Source: Microbispora sp. NBC_01189 (GTDB lineage: Bacteria; Actinomycetota; Actinomycetes; Streptosporangiales; Streptosporangiaceae). Taken from it: a stretch of 64,000 nucleotides of DNA. Below, piece after piece: positions 43,295 through 51,932 of this stretch. How positions within the stretch are numbered: position 1 is the stretch's first letter; each line of letters opens with the position of its first letter. A program made the translations under genes and the position numbers. The notes below the pieces were generated by a model. It had not been told where the DNA came from and ran no database searches. It saw only the letters and a list, made by a program, of their open reading frames with translations. Where the stretch lies: NCBI RefSeq assembly GCF_036010665.1, contig NZ_CP108581.1:4445501-4509500 (forward strand). Reading direction: 5' to 3'.

Positions 43295-43888
43295 TCAGCC
43301 GCCGGTCTGCGCCGGTCGGCCCGCCCTCGGATCCCCTCGCCGCCCTACCCCGTCGAGTACGGCGGTCACCGCGTGATCGGTAAAGCCCTCGTCCAGAGGC
43401 AATTGCCGGAATACGACCCGCAACCAGACGGCCCCGGCGAGCATGTCCACGATCAGCATCGGGTCGGCGGACTCGTCCAACTCGCCGCGCTCGCGGGCCC
43501 GTTCGAACATCGGGCGTTCACGGGCGAAGCGGTCGGCGAAGAAGCCCTTGACCGCGGCGGCGAGATCCGGGTTGCCGGCGGCGGCGCCCAGCGCCGCGAC
43601 GGCGATGTCCGCCGCCGGGGGAGTGGTCAGCAGACGTGCCAGGCCGCGCAGCAGGGCGCTGAGATCACCCCGGAGGCTGCCGGTGTCGGGCACCTCGAAG
43701 TCGAGTGCCCGCGCCTCCACCAGCGCGGTGCCGAGCAGGGCGGCCTTGGACGGCCACCACCGGTAGATCGTCGTCTTGTTGACCCCCGACCGTTCGGCCA
43801 CACCCTCGATGGTCAGGCCTTCGTAGCCCCTCTCCGCCAGCAGTCGAAGCGCGGCGTTCAGGATCTCGTCCTTCTTGCGTGGGGCCAC
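43295..43888 (-). CDS. TetR-family repressor
   Basis: 197 residues. N-terminal HTH: ILNAALRLLAERGYEGLTIEG then VAERSGVNKTTIYRWWPSKA. The C-terminal ligand domain is of the TetR_C_16/AcrR-like type (DPMLIVDMLAGAVWLRVVF). GTG 43888 lacks a ribosome-binding site; TAGGCT ends 6 bases before it (43895-43900), which indicates a leaderless transcript. It is divergent from an alpha/beta hydrolase gene across an 87-base region with two inverted repeats that are its likely operators. Confidence 0.93.
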   Translation of the reverse strand: MAPRKKDEILNAALRLLAERGYEGLTIEGVAERSGVNKTTIYRWWPSKAALLGTALVEARALDFEVPDTGSLRGDLSALLRGLARLLTTPPAADIAVAALGAAAGNPDLAAAVKGFFADRFARERPMFERARERGELDESADPMLIVDMLAGAVWLRVVFRQLPLDEGFTDHAVTAVLDGVGRRGDPRAGRPAQTGG

Positions 43889-43903
43889 CCCGGAAGCCTA
43901 CTG

Positions 43904-43958
43904 CAACGCACCGTTGTGTTTTGATAGCTGTCGCAACGCAACGTCGCGTTGCGTTGCG
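43904..43958. promoter_or_regulatory. TetR operators between repressor and hydrolase
   Basis: The main site is a perfect 12-base inverted repeat, CGCAACGCAACG and complement, around a 3-base centre (43932-43958). A second site, CAACG-CAC-CGTTG (43904-43916), has the same core and spacing and falls between the boxes of the repressor promoter. The hydrolase start lies 18 bases past the main site, so both genes should be repressed. Confidence 0.85.
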
Positions 43959-43975
43959 TTGTATGGAGGTGCGTC

Positions 43976-44683
43976 GTGACTCTGCCGGTCGTCTTCGTCC
44001 ACGGAATTCGCCTCAGCGGCACCATGTGGTCGCCCGTGCGGGCGCTGTTACGGGTGCCGTCCGCCGCTCCCGACCTGCCGGGACACGGCGTTCGCCGCGG
44101 CCTGCCGTGCGACATGGAGGGCGCGTGCGACGTCGTGGCGGAGGCGATCGCCGGCCTGGGCGGCCGGGCGCTGGTGGTGGGGCTGTCCCTCGGCGGCTAC
44201 GTCGGCATCGCCACCGCCGCGCGGCATCCGGAACTCGTCGCGGGGCTGGTCGCGATGGGCTGTACGGCGCGGCCTGGCGGGGCCTGGGCGCAGGTCTACC
44301 GGGTCGCCGGACGCCTGGCCGCCCGAGATCCGGAGTTCGCGAACCGGGTGAGCCGCCTCGCGCTGCGCCGCATGCTGCCGGGGCCTACGGGCGAGGCCAT
44401 GGTCGAGGGCGGGCTGAGCTGCGAGGTCGTGCCGGCCGTCGTGGAGGCGGTCACGAAGGAGGATCCGATCGCCGCGCTGGCGGGCTATCCCGGGCGGGTC
44501 TGGCTGGTCAACGGCGCCCGGGACCCCTTCCGGGCAGGCGAACGGGAGTTCCTCCGGGCCTGCGCCGACGGCAGCCTCACGCACGTACGGGGTCGCGGGC
44601 ACCTGACCGTGCTCGCCGATCCGGGCCGGGTGGCCCGCTTCGTCGAGGAGGCGGCCCGGCAGGCGTCCCCGAGCCCGGCCTGA
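43976..44683 (+). CDS. Alpha/beta hydrolase under TetR control
   Basis: 235 residues, GTG 43976 after GGAGG. Catalytic triad candidates: Ser in LVVGLSLGGYVGIA, Asp in VNGARDPFRAG and His in VRGRGHLTVL. The lid region is short. No signal peptide is present. Pimeloyl-ester/chloroperoxidase-like hydrolases look similar. The substrate may be the molecule the TetR protein senses, but this is inference. Confidence 0.9.
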   Translation: MTLPVVFVHGIRLSGTMWSPVRALLRVPSAAPDLPGHGVRRGLPCDMEGACDVVAEAIAGLGGRALVVGLSLGGYVGIATAARHPELVAGLVAMGCTARPGGAWAQVYRVAGRLAARDPEFANRVSRLALRRMLPGPTGEAMVEGGLSCEVVPAVVEAVTKEDPIAALAGYPGRVWLVNGARDPFRAGEREFLRACADGSLTHVRGRGHLTVLADPGRVARFVEEAARQASPSPA

Positions 44684-44712
44684 TCAGCTCCGCGCCGTAC
44701 GTCCCGCCCGGG

Positions 44713-45102
44713 TCAGAGCGGCCTGGGGCTTCCGGCGAGGTCCCGTACGGTCTGGATCAGCTCGGCGGGGTCGAAGGGCTTGGTGAGATAGGCGTGCACG
44801 CCGATGTCGTACCCCCGCCTGCGGTCGTCCTCCTGGGCGCGGGCCGTGATCAACATGACCTTGATGTGCTGGGTGCCCGGATCCTGGCGGAGCCTGGTCG
44901 CCGTCTCCCAGCCGTCCATGCGCGGCATCATCACGTCGAGCGTGACGACGTCAGGAGCGACCTCGCGCACCCGGTCCAGGCAGTTCTGCCCGTCGTACGC
45001 GGTCTCGACCTCGAACCCCTCAAGGGTCAGGTTGACCGTAATGAGCTGCCGGATGACCTCGTCGTCATCCACCACCAGCACGCGTCCCAGAAGCTCACCC
45101 AC
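44713..45102 (-). CDS. Single-domain response regulator
   Basis: About 129 residues: a CheY-like receiver only (GRVLVVDDDEVIRQLITVNL; phospho-acceptor Asp in PDVVTLDVMMPRMDG; MLITARAQ; YLTKPFDP). GTG 45102 was chosen because family members begin V-G-E-L-L-G-R-V-L and TAACTT lies 7 bases upstream, suggesting a leaderless start; TTG 45120 would add six residues. It has no output domain and no kinase beside it. It is divergent from the tRNA-Arg gene, an arrangement I recall as common in actinobacteria. Confidence 0.88.
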   Translation of the reverse strand: MGELLGRVLVVDDDEVIRQLITVNLTLEGFEVETAYDGQNCLDRVREVAPDVVTLDVMMPRMDGWETATRLRQDPGTQHIKVMLITARAQEDDRRRGYDIGVHAYLTKPFDPAELIQTVRDLAGSPRPL

Positions 45103-45229
45103 GGGCGCCAAGTTAGCCAATGAGGAGGGGTCGGCGTGCGGTTTTCGCTGATCCGCCCGTCCGAATCTCCGGCGGCCGTAATGATGTCACGAACCGCATC
45201 GGAGTACTGGTAGCCTTATCAGCGGTTGA

Positions 45230-45304
45230 GCCCCCTTAGCTCAGGGGATAGAGCACCGGCCTCCGGAGCCGGGTGCGTAGGTTCGAATCCTACAGGGGGC
45301 ACCA
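45230..45304 (+). tRNA. tRNA-Arg (anticodon CCG)
   Basis: 75 bases with a complete cloverleaf: acceptor GCCCCCT pairing with AGGGGGC, D-arm AGCTCAGGGGATAGAGC, anticodon stem CCGGC/GCCGG around loop CTCCGGA (anticodon CCG, reading CGG), T-arm with GTTCGAATCC, and an encoded CCA end. CGG is a frequent Arg codon in this GC-rich DNA. Confidence 0.97.
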
Positions 45305-45313
45305 AACCGTGAC

Positions 45314-45331
45314 CAGCGGATCAAGCCGCTG
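45314..45331 (+). terminator. Possible tRNA terminator hairpin
   Basis: CAGCGG-ATCAAG-CCGCTG, 10 bases after the CCA end. The 200 bases beyond it, up to the end of the next gene, hold no gene I can support; no integrase or tRNA-end duplication is visible. Confidence 0.5.
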
Positions 45332-45533
45332 AGCAGGGCGAACGACAGATCATCGGGCGGATCTCCAGTCTCACGGAGTCCCGCCCGCTCTCACTGTCGC
45401 TCGCGGATGCGAACCTGGTGTCGTGGCGGACGCGGGTGTGGGTGCCGACGTCGCGGCTGGGGGCGGGCAGATACCAGTCCGATCGTGGTGCCAACCGGGT
45501 CGACGAGTCTTCCGCTCTGCCCTCCCGCCTACT

Positions 45534-46505
45534 TCACTGGATCGGGATGGTCACTATGTTGGACCAGAGCTCGCCGGTCAGGTCGGCCTTGTTCGGCCGG
45601 CCGTCCGTCGCGGAGAAGCTGATCTTGTGGTACGTCAGGGCCGAGAACGGCAGGGAGTAGTCGATCTTCCCATCCTGGTTGGATCGGGTGAAGAAGTTCT
45701 CCGTGACCAGGCAGTCGATGCTCGCCGTGATAACGCAGCGGTCCTTCACCACCTTGATCCTGATGTTCGTGTTCGCGAGGAACTGCGACCCGGTGATCCT
45801 GAACTTGGCGTTGGAGGCGGGTCCGGTGTACGCGACCGCGATCTTCGGAGCGGGGGACGGGTAGGGGGCGGGAGGCGGCGCACCCGTGTACCTCAGGTTC
45901 ACGGGGTTGGTCCAGCCCTGCCGGCACTGCAATGAGCCGAACGGGAGCGGCTTGTCGCATCCCTCGACGATGAACTCGTAGTTGCCGGTCCCGGGCAGCC
46001 TGAACGAGGCGGTCCCTCCCCGGCGGCCGGGCTTGTTGCCCTGTGGCTCTCCGGGCTTGTTGACCTGTGCGATGTGCCTGCCGTCGCGGCTCCATCTGAC
46101 CAGGAACGTGTAGTAGTGGAACGGGTCGGTCGAACCCCACTTCAGGTATGCCACCCCGCCCTGCTGGTAGACGGACACCAGCATGTCCCTCCCCTGGTTG
46201 GGAGACCAGGAGATCATCCCGTTCTTGAACTCCCGCCAGGCCCCGTTACGGTTCGGGTATTTGTGCTCGTCGGAGGTCGGGCAGCCGTAGACGCTGTTGG
46301 CGCCGCCCACCGACCTCCAGTAGTCGCCGATCAGCCCGTACGGTTGGATTGCGCAGCTGGTGGTCGCGGCGTTTGCGGGTGTGACCGTCATGGCGGTGGT
46401 CGTCGCTGTCAGGCCGAGAGCGGTGACGCCGAGGCCGAGAGCGGCGACACGGCGCACGGCGACACGGCGCACGGCGAGGCGATGGGCGGATCCGATTGGG
46501 CGCAT
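45534..46505 (-). CDS. Secreted LGFP-like repeat protein
   Basis: 323 residues, ATG 46505 after GGGGGGAG. The N-terminus is basic with a short repeat (AVRRVAVRRVAALG, encoded by a DNA repeat) and then a hydrophobic signal ending TPANAATTS. Residues ~45-130 resemble LGFP repeats (YGLIGDYWRSVGGANSVYGCP, WREFKNGMISWSPNQGRDML), modules that attach to actinobacterial cell envelopes. The C-terminal half is a beta-rich region with paired cysteines (EGCDKPLPFGSLQC; DRCVITASIDCLV). Function unknown; probably extracellular. Confidence 0.78.
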   Translation of the reverse strand: MRPIGSAHRLAVRRVAVRRVAALGLGVTALGLTATTTAMTVTPANAATTSCAIQPYGLIGDYWRSVGGANSVYGCPTSDEHKYPNRNGAWREFKNGMISWSPNQGRDMLVSVYQQGGVAYLKWGSTDPFHYYTFLVRWSRDGRHIAQVNKPGEPQGNKPGRRGGTASFRLPGTGNYEFIVEGCDKPLPFGSLQCRQGWTNPVNLRYTGAPPPAPYPSPAPKIAVAYTGPASNAKFRITGSQFLANTNIRIKVVKDRCVITASIDCLVTENFFTRSNQDGKIDYSLPFSALTYHKISFSATDGRPNKADLTGELWSNIVTIPIQ

Positions 46506-46636
46506 GACTCCCCCCTGTGGGGATCGCGGGGACGGGAAGGTGTCACATCCTGGGACCGCTCGTGCGTGGGTAGGGACGTGAACACCTGGGATCAACGTAA
46601 GCGGCGGTGTCGATCTCGGACAAGGCGGCGGTCCGA

Positions 46637-46756
46637 TCAGCGGACCGCGGCCGGGGGCATGCTCCTGAGCGGCTTGCCGATCGCCAGAGCGACCCGCCGC
46701 GCCATGTCCTTGAGCCGTTTTTCAGCGGCACGGCGACCCGTGGTGATCACGAAGAA
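46637..46756 (-). other. Possible short coding remnant
   Basis: A frame reading RRAAEKRLKDMARRVALAIG then KPLRSMPPAAVR and a stop looks protein-like (regular Ala/Arg/Lys helix) but has no start or recognisable family. It may be the end of another decayed gene next to the AbiE-like remnant. Sequence between it and 46505 shows nothing else. Confidence 0.25.
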
Positions 46757-47065
46757 TGAGCGTGCCAGAACACTCCCAAGTCGACCTTGCAAGTATGACC
46801 ATCGCTGTCCGTGACCGTCATCTGGACCAGATCGGGCGTACGTCTGATCACCTCGACGGTCAGTCCCTCTGCCCGGTAGGTGGCGACCAGGTCGGCTTCG
46901 GCTTCAGCCGGGGTTGCCTCGACGGGAGCTGAACAGATCGGTGTCCTCCGAGGGACGGGCCCCCATCCCGTGGAGCTGCACGGCATGTCCGCCGCCCAGG
47001 ACGAAGCCGTAGGCGGAGGCGACCTTGAGCCCGACGCGGGCCAGCCGGGATTCGAGGTCGTCCAT
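46747..47065 (-). pseudogene. AbiEii-type nucleotidyltransferase remnant
   Basis: The front part (MDDLESRLARVGLKVASAYG, FVLGGGHAVQLHGMGARPSE, DTDLF) is the nucleotidyltransferase fold with the G-G-x-A-x-x-x-H and D-x-D-type motif of AbiEii/AbiGii toxins. After SSRRGNPG the frame changes by one base, continuing TPAEAEADLVATYRAEGLTV and VTDSDGHTCKVDLGVFW, then stops at about half the normal length. Frameshift plus truncation make it non-functional. Confidence 0.75.
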
Positions 47066-47260
47066 CAAGCGGCGTGGCGCAGACCGGGGAAGCGCTGTTC
47101 CCAACGGGCGCGGACCTGGCGTGCGGGCCGGAGATCGGGCCAGTGCCGCCGTAGCAGCTCTTTGTTGAGGAAGCGACGGAGATCCTGCCGCCCGCCCTCC
47201 TCTCTGATCGCGGGATGTGACGGGTAGGGGTCAGCCGGAAAGATCGACGCTCGCGGAGAC
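47065..47260 (-). pseudogene. 3' remnant of gene upstream of the AbiEii-like toxin
   Basis: A coding tail ADPYPSHPAIREEGGRQDLR followed by FLNKELLRRHWPDLRPARQV and ending FPGLRHAA, with the stop overlapping the toxin start as in an intact antitoxin-toxin operon. No start or N-terminal region remains; upstream is the S4-protein promoter on the other strand. It is likely the C-terminus of the partner (antitoxin-side) gene. Confidence 0.6.
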
Positions 47261-47292
47261 TTCCGGCTTCCCGTTCTCAGTACAGTGGCGGG

Positions 47293-47706
47293 GTGCCGGG
47301 TGAGCAGGTGAGTGCGCGGGTGGACATCTGGATCTGGTCGGTACGGCTGACCAGGACTCGTTCGATCGCGTCCGACGCCTGCCGGGGCGGTCACGTCCGG
47401 GTCAACGGGGTGCGGGTCAAGCCCGCGCACGTCGTCCGGGTCTGCGACGAGGTCCGGCTGCGGCACGAGGGGCGCGAACGCATCGTGGTCGTTTCCCGCG
47501 TCATCACCAAGCGCGCCGGCGCCGCTGTGGCCGCCGAATGCTACGTCGACAAGAGCCCTCCGCCTCCTCCACGCGAGGAGGCGGTGACGGTGGCCGTCCG
47601 GGCCCGTGGCGCGGGACGCCCCACCAAACGCGAGCGCCGCAGCATCGACAAGCTGCTCGGGCGCCCGGTGGTGGAGGGCCGGGACCGCCAGGCTCACCCG
47701 GAGTGA
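47293..47706 (+). CDS. S4-domain RNA-binding protein (Hsp15-like)
   Basis: 137 residues. An S4 domain occupies the first ~70 (RVDIWIWSVRLTRTRSIASD, ACRGGHVRVNGVRVKPAHVV), as in the ribosome-associated heat-shock protein Hsp15, which recycles 50S subunits with trapped nascent chains. A basic tail has GRPTKRERRSIDKLLGR. TACAGT (47281-47286) ends 6 bases before GTG 47293, so the transcript is probably leaderless. Confidence 0.93.
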   Translation: MPGEQVSARVDIWIWSVRLTRTRSIASDACRGGHVRVNGVRVKPAHVVRVCDEVRLRHEGRERIVVVSRVITKRAGAAVAAECYVDKSPPPPPREEAVTVAVRARGAGRPTKRERRSIDKLLGRPVVEGRDRQAHPE

Positions 47707-47813
47707 ACGTTCGGTGATCGCTGCGCTGCGGGCGCAGGGGGACACGGTCACCTCCGGCCTGGCCGCGGAGAGCTCGCGGGGGAGTGCGGCGGAGCGCGGC
47801 CGGGTCCCTCGTG

Positions 47814-50705
47814 TCAGACGGTGACGACCTGCCATTCCTGGTTGACGCCGCCGTTGGCGGCCCATTGGATGACCCGGGCGCCGTCGGCTGTGGAGCCCCC
47901 TTCGACGTCCGCGCACAGTCCGTTGCCGACGTTGACGAGCCGGTGGTAGCCGCTCGTGGTGGCGGGGACGAGTTTCCACCGCTGGTTCGCGCCGTTGGTG
48001 TCGGTCGTCTGGACGAGGGCGGTGCCCTGGTTGGCGTTCGGGCTGGTGAGGGCCTTGCCGCTGCCGAGACTGACCAGCCGGAACGAGCCGTCGGAGTTCT
48101 GCGTCATCCGCCACTGCTGGTTGGCCCCGCCCTTCCAGGGCCACTGGACGACGGTCGCGCCGTCGGCGGTGGAGCCGCCGTAGACGTCCAGCACCTTGCC
48201 GCTGTTGCGGTTGACCAGGCGGACGACGCTGGAAGCCGGGCCGCCGGCGCCCAGCTCGACGGTGATCTGGGTCGTCGTGCCCGCGGTGAGTGACACCCGC
48301 CGGGCATGGTTGCCCAACGGCGAGTCGGCGACGCCTGCACTGGTGGTCACGGAGGCGATCCCGCGCCGGCAGATGAGCGTCACGGTCTGGGTGATGTCGG
48401 AGACGACGGTGGCGGTGACGGTCCGGGCGCCGACGTCCCAGGTGAGCGAATCGATCCGGATGCGGTTACGGCCGCGTACGCCGGTGATCGCGCCCTTGGC
48501 GAACTGGTCGGGCAGCGCGGGCAGCAATTCCAGGACGCCGGGCCTGGAGTAGACCAACGCCTCGGCGACGATCGCGGGCAGCGAGTTGGCGGCGTCGGCG
48601 TTGTAGATCGACAGGTTCGGGTTGTGCGAGGTCATCAACGACCGGAAGACCATGTTGTTGCCCAGGATCTTCCGCAGGTTGCCGTACACACCGGCGCCGT
48701 CCTTGAGCCGGGCCCGGGCGAGGCTGCGGTGGATGGCCCCGTGGGCCTCCCCTCCCTCGTCCCCCCGCAGATCCAGGGCGCGGCTGGCGTACCGGATCAG
48801 GTCGGGCTTGTCCTCGGGGTTGATCTCGTGCAGCGGCCAGACCGGATACATGTGCTGTACGTGCCGGTGGTTGTACCGGTCGGACAGGCTGGGCCACGAC
48901 CATTCCGCGAGCGCCCCGTCGCCGTTGATCCGATAGTCGGGCAGTTTGGCCAGCAGGGCGGTCCAGCGTTGTACGCCCTGGCCTTGGCCCTGCTCGGTGC
49001 CGAGGAAGTTGGCGGCGTCGACGGCGGCCTGCAGCGCGTGCCGGCCCGCGGCGATCTCGCCGGTCGCGTTGATCGACAGTTGCCTGCCCGTGTTGCCCGG
49101 GCTGTTCTCCATGGAGAAGCACGGCACGAAGACGACCTTGCCGCCCGCGTCGGTGCGGGTGAGGAAGTCCTCGTAGAACAACGCGAGCTCGATCAGGACC
49201 GGGGCGAGCTTGGTGCGGTAGAAGGTGGTGTCACCGCTGACCTGGTAGTACTCGAGCAGGGGATAGAGGAGCCAGTCGGCGCCGCCGATCCAGGTGTGGC
49301 CGGGGAACCCGCCGTCGAAGTGCAGCATCTTGCCGTACTCGCCGTCCGTACGGGAGGGAGCGAGCAGGCCGCGGGTGCCGTAGAGGTTTCTCGCGTTGGT
49401 GCGCCAGTCGTTGATCTGGCCGAGGATCAGGGTGAAGTAGCCGTCCATGGCCTCGGTGAGGGACAGGATGTTGCCGCCGGCGACCTGGAAGTTGACGTTG
49501 GCGTCGGTGGTGAAGTCGCCGGCCCACGCCGCGTCCCAGGCGCCCGTCCACAGGCCGGTGAGCCGCGGCGGCAGGACGCCGCTGGAACTGAGGAACAGGT
49601 AACGGCCGGAGTCGTACATCCGCTCCAGCAACGCGAGGTCGACGACGTTGCGGTTGGAGTTCTGCCGGCCGATGAGCTCACCGGTCGGCAGTTGCCGTTC
49701 GGCGGCGCTGACGTTCAGGTCGAGGCGTGAACGGTCGTACAGCGGGGTGTGCAGGGCGGTGTGCCGCGCGAGCAGCGCCGTGTAGTCGGCGCTCAGCGCG
49801 GCCAGCGCCGTGTGCAGGGGTTTGGCGTCCCACGCGGTGGATGATTCGTAGCGGTCGAGTTTGGTCAGCAGCACGAGCCTGGTCGCCCCGGCCACGACGA
49901 TGGTCGACCCGCTCACCCGTACCGAGCCGCCGGTCGCGACCACCCGGGTGACGCCCTCGTAGCCGAACGCCCCCTGCCCGGCGGGGTAGGTGCCCCGCAG
50001 GTTCAGGTAGCCGTCACCGTTGCCGACCGTGGCCAGGGTGGTGAAGCCGACGGACCCCGGCACGCCGCTCAGGGCCGTGTTGACGCTCAGCGTGGTGTCG
50101 ATCGTCCGGCCCGGCGCTGCCGTGAGTTCGTGGACGATGACCCGGTCGGCCCGGGAGGCGAAGGCCCGGCGCGTCCACGCGCCGTAGCTGTCGGTCCAGG
50201 TGGAGGTGACCTCACCGGTCCGGAAATCGGTGATCCGGGCGTAGTCGGCGGCCGTCGTCATCCCCGGGGTGCTGATCCGCAGCTCGTAGCCCGGATGGAA
50301 GGTCTGAGTCCAGCGCAGTGACCAGCCGGAGGTGAAGTCGCCGGTGGCACCGTTGAAGTCGCCGGCGAGCGCCTTGTCCCTGACTCCCGCCAACCGATTC
50401 GACAGCACCGGCGGAGTCACATTCCGGGTGCCGTTGGGCAGCACGAACCGATGATGCGTGAAGACGACCTTCTCCAGGGTGGGCGCGCCGTAGAGCATGG
50501 CCCCGTACTCGCCGTTGCCGGTCAGGAAGGCATCGGTCCAGTTGGCGGCGGCGGCCGTATCGTAGATGCCGCGTTGCGGCAGCGTCACCTGCGGCGGCAC
50601 GGCGGCGGCCGCCCGGCCAGAGAAGATCGTCGAAGGAAGCGCGGCGGCGCCGACGGTCGCCGCCGTGGTGGCGATGAAGCGTCGACGGTTCAGCGGCATG
50701 TTCAT
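47814..50705 (-). CDS. Secreted GH95-like glycosidase with ricin-type lectin domain
   Basis: 963 residues, ATG 50705 after AGGAG. A twin-arginine signal (LNRRRFIATTAATVGAAALP) exports it folded. The catalytic region resembles GH95 (NWTDAFLTGNGEYGAMLYG near the front; GLWTGAWDAAWAGDFTTDAN and VNFQVAGGN; LLEYYQVSGDTTFYRTKLAP; RHVQHMYPVWPLHEI), a family of 1,2-alpha-L-fucosidases and alpha-L-galactosidases. The last ~135 residues are a beta-trefoil ricin B lectin with three N-Q-x-W ends (NQQW, NQRW, NQEW). It likely trims fucosyl/galactosyl side groups of plant polysaccharide. It is divergently placed from nothing close and converges on the S4 gene. Confidence 0.9.
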   Translation of the reverse strand: MNMPLNRRRFIATTAATVGAAALPSTIFSGRAAAAVPPQVTLPQRGIYDTAAAANWTDAFLTGNGEYGAMLYGAPTLEKVVFTHHRFVLPNGTRNVTPPVLSNRLAGVRDKALAGDFNGATGDFTSGWSLRWTQTFHPGYELRISTPGMTTAADYARITDFRTGEVTSTWTDSYGAWTRRAFASRADRVIVHELTAAPGRTIDTTLSVNTALSGVPGSVGFTTLATVGNGDGYLNLRGTYPAGQGAFGYEGVTRVVATGGSVRVSGSTIVVAGATRLVLLTKLDRYESSTAWDAKPLHTALAALSADYTALLARHTALHTPLYDRSRLDLNVSAAERQLPTGELIGRQNSNRNVVDLALLERMYDSGRYLFLSSSGVLPPRLTGLWTGAWDAAWAGDFTTDANVNFQVAGGNILSLTEAMDGYFTLILGQINDWRTNARNLYGTRGLLAPSRTDGEYGKMLHFDGGFPGHTWIGGADWLLYPLLEYYQVSGDTTFYRTKLAPVLIELALFYEDFLTRTDAGGKVVFVPCFSMENSPGNTGRQLSINATGEIAAGRHALQAAVDAANFLGTEQGQGQGVQRWTALLAKLPDYRINGDGALAEWSWPSLSDRYNHRHVQHMYPVWPLHEINPEDKPDLIRYASRALDLRGDEGGEAHGAIHRSLARARLKDGAGVYGNLRKILGNNMVFRSLMTSHNPNLSIYNADAANSLPAIVAEALVYSRPGVLELLPALPDQFAKGAITGVRGRNRIRIDSLTWDVGARTVTATVVSDITQTVTLICRRGIASVTTSAGVADSPLGNHARRVSLTAGTTTQITVELGAGGPASSVVRLVNRNSGKVLDVYGGSTADGATVVQWPWKGGANQQWRMTQNSDGSFRLVSLGSGKALTSPNANQGTALVQTTDTNGANQRWKLVPATTSGYHRLVNVGNGLCADVEGGSTADGARVIQWAANGGVNQEWQVVTV

Positions 50706-51022
50706 CGAAGCTCCTGGTGGCGAGCCGAGGGATGGTCGCGGCCGAGCACCGCCTGTGCCGCCAGACATCCCATGAATATGACGTGCCGGCGCAACGTATG
50801 ACGTCCTATGTCTTGCGTCAAGGAATGCCGTGGACGCCGCGTCATCTCGGTCCCCGTTCCAGGGCGGTCATCAACTGTGGCCAGGAGCTCGGTGAAAATT
50901 TCAGCGGCAGGAAGGCCGGGGGCCGGGACCGTGACCACGAGGTGCGCGCCTGCCGCCGGTTGCCTCCTTCGCCCTTCCGAGGGTGCCGGGCCGCCGGGAG
51001 ACATCCCACCTCAGAAAGAGGC
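50706..51022. other. 317-base region between GH95 and gap remnant
   Basis: It holds the GH95 promoter and its direct repeats (see 50777-50821) and, nearer the gap remnant, no gene, no clear hairpin and no RNA that I can recognise. Confidence 0.6.
50777..50821 (-). promoter_or_regulatory. GH95 promoter with paired direct repeats
   Basis: On the minus strand: TTGACG (50816-50821), 17-base spacer, TACGTT (50793-50798). On the plus strand TATGACGT occurs at 50777-50784 and 50797-50804, exactly 20 bases (two turns) apart, one copy over the -10 region and one just past the start. They look like sites for a dimeric repressor that is not encoded nearby. Confidence 0.6.
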
Positions 51023-51925
51023 TCAGTCGCGTGCGAGCAGCTCCAGCGTGTCGACGACCCGGTTCGAGAAGCCCCACTCGTTGTCGTACCAGGCCACCAC
51101 CTTGACGTGCCTGCCGTGGACGCGGGTGAGGGCGGCGTCGAAGATCGACGACGCCGGCTGGCCGGTGATGTCGCTGGAGACCAGCGGCTCGTCGGCGTAG
51201 TCGAGGATGCCCCTGAGCCTGCCGTCGGCGGCGGCGCGGTAGGCCGCGAGCACCTCGTCGCGGGTCACCTCGCGTGAGACGGAGGTGTTCAGCTCCACGA
51301 GCGAACCCACCGGGACCGGCACGCGGATCGAGTCGCCCGACAGCCTGCCGTCGAGGTTCGGCAGCACCTGGCCGATGGCCTTGGCGGCTCCCGTGGTGGT
51401 CGGCACGATGTTCACGCCGGCCGCGCGGGCGCGGCGCAGGTCGCGGTGCGGGCCGTCCTGCAGGTTCTGCTCCTGGGTGTAGGCGTGCACCGTGGTCATG
51501 AAGCCGTGCTCGATGCCGGCCAGGTCGTCGAGCACGGACGCCAGCGGAGCCAGCGCGTTCGTGGTGCACGAGGCGTTCGAGACGATCACGTGCCTGGCGG
51601 GGTCGTACGCCTCGGTGTTCACGCCGTAGGCGAGCGTGACGTCGGCGCCGTCGGAGGGGGCGCTGACCAGCACGCGCCTGGCCCCCGCGTCGATGTGCGC
51701 GCGGGCGGCACGCGCCGCGGTGAAGCGGCCGGTGGACTCGAGCACGATCCCGACGCCGAGCTCGGCCCAGGGCAGCTTGGCAGGCTCGCGTTCGGCGAGC
51801 ACCTGGATGCGGCGGCCGCCGACCACGAGCTCGGCGCCGTCGACCTCGACGGGAAGGCCGAGGCGGCCGAGCGCGCTGTCGTACCTGAGCAGGTGCGCGA
51901 GGGTCTCCGGGGCGGTGAGGTCGTT
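51023..51925 (-). pseudogene. gap: Glyceraldehyde-3-phosphate dehydrogenase lacking its N-terminus
   Basis: 300 residues of GAPDH remain, including the catalytic Cys in IVSNASCTTNALAPL, the His-bearing TTVHAYTQEQNLQDGPH, NIVPTTTGAAKAIGQVLP and the C-terminal WYDNEWGFSNRVVDTLELL. The frame begins at N-D-L-T-A-P-E-T-L-A-H-L-L. The first ~35 residues, with the GINGFGRIGR NAD-binding motif, the start codon and the promoter, are absent. The break coincides with the left edge of a TnpB element. The missing piece is not on the far side of the element, so DNA was deleted or rearranged. Coding quality is otherwise intact, so the event looks recent. Confidence 0.9.
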
Positions 51926-51932
51926 GTTCGAT

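Noticed and set aside
45230-45533. tRNA-Arg considered as an integration site for a mobile island.
   Set aside because: No integrase, no duplicated tRNA 3' end and no plasmid-type genes were seen downstream.
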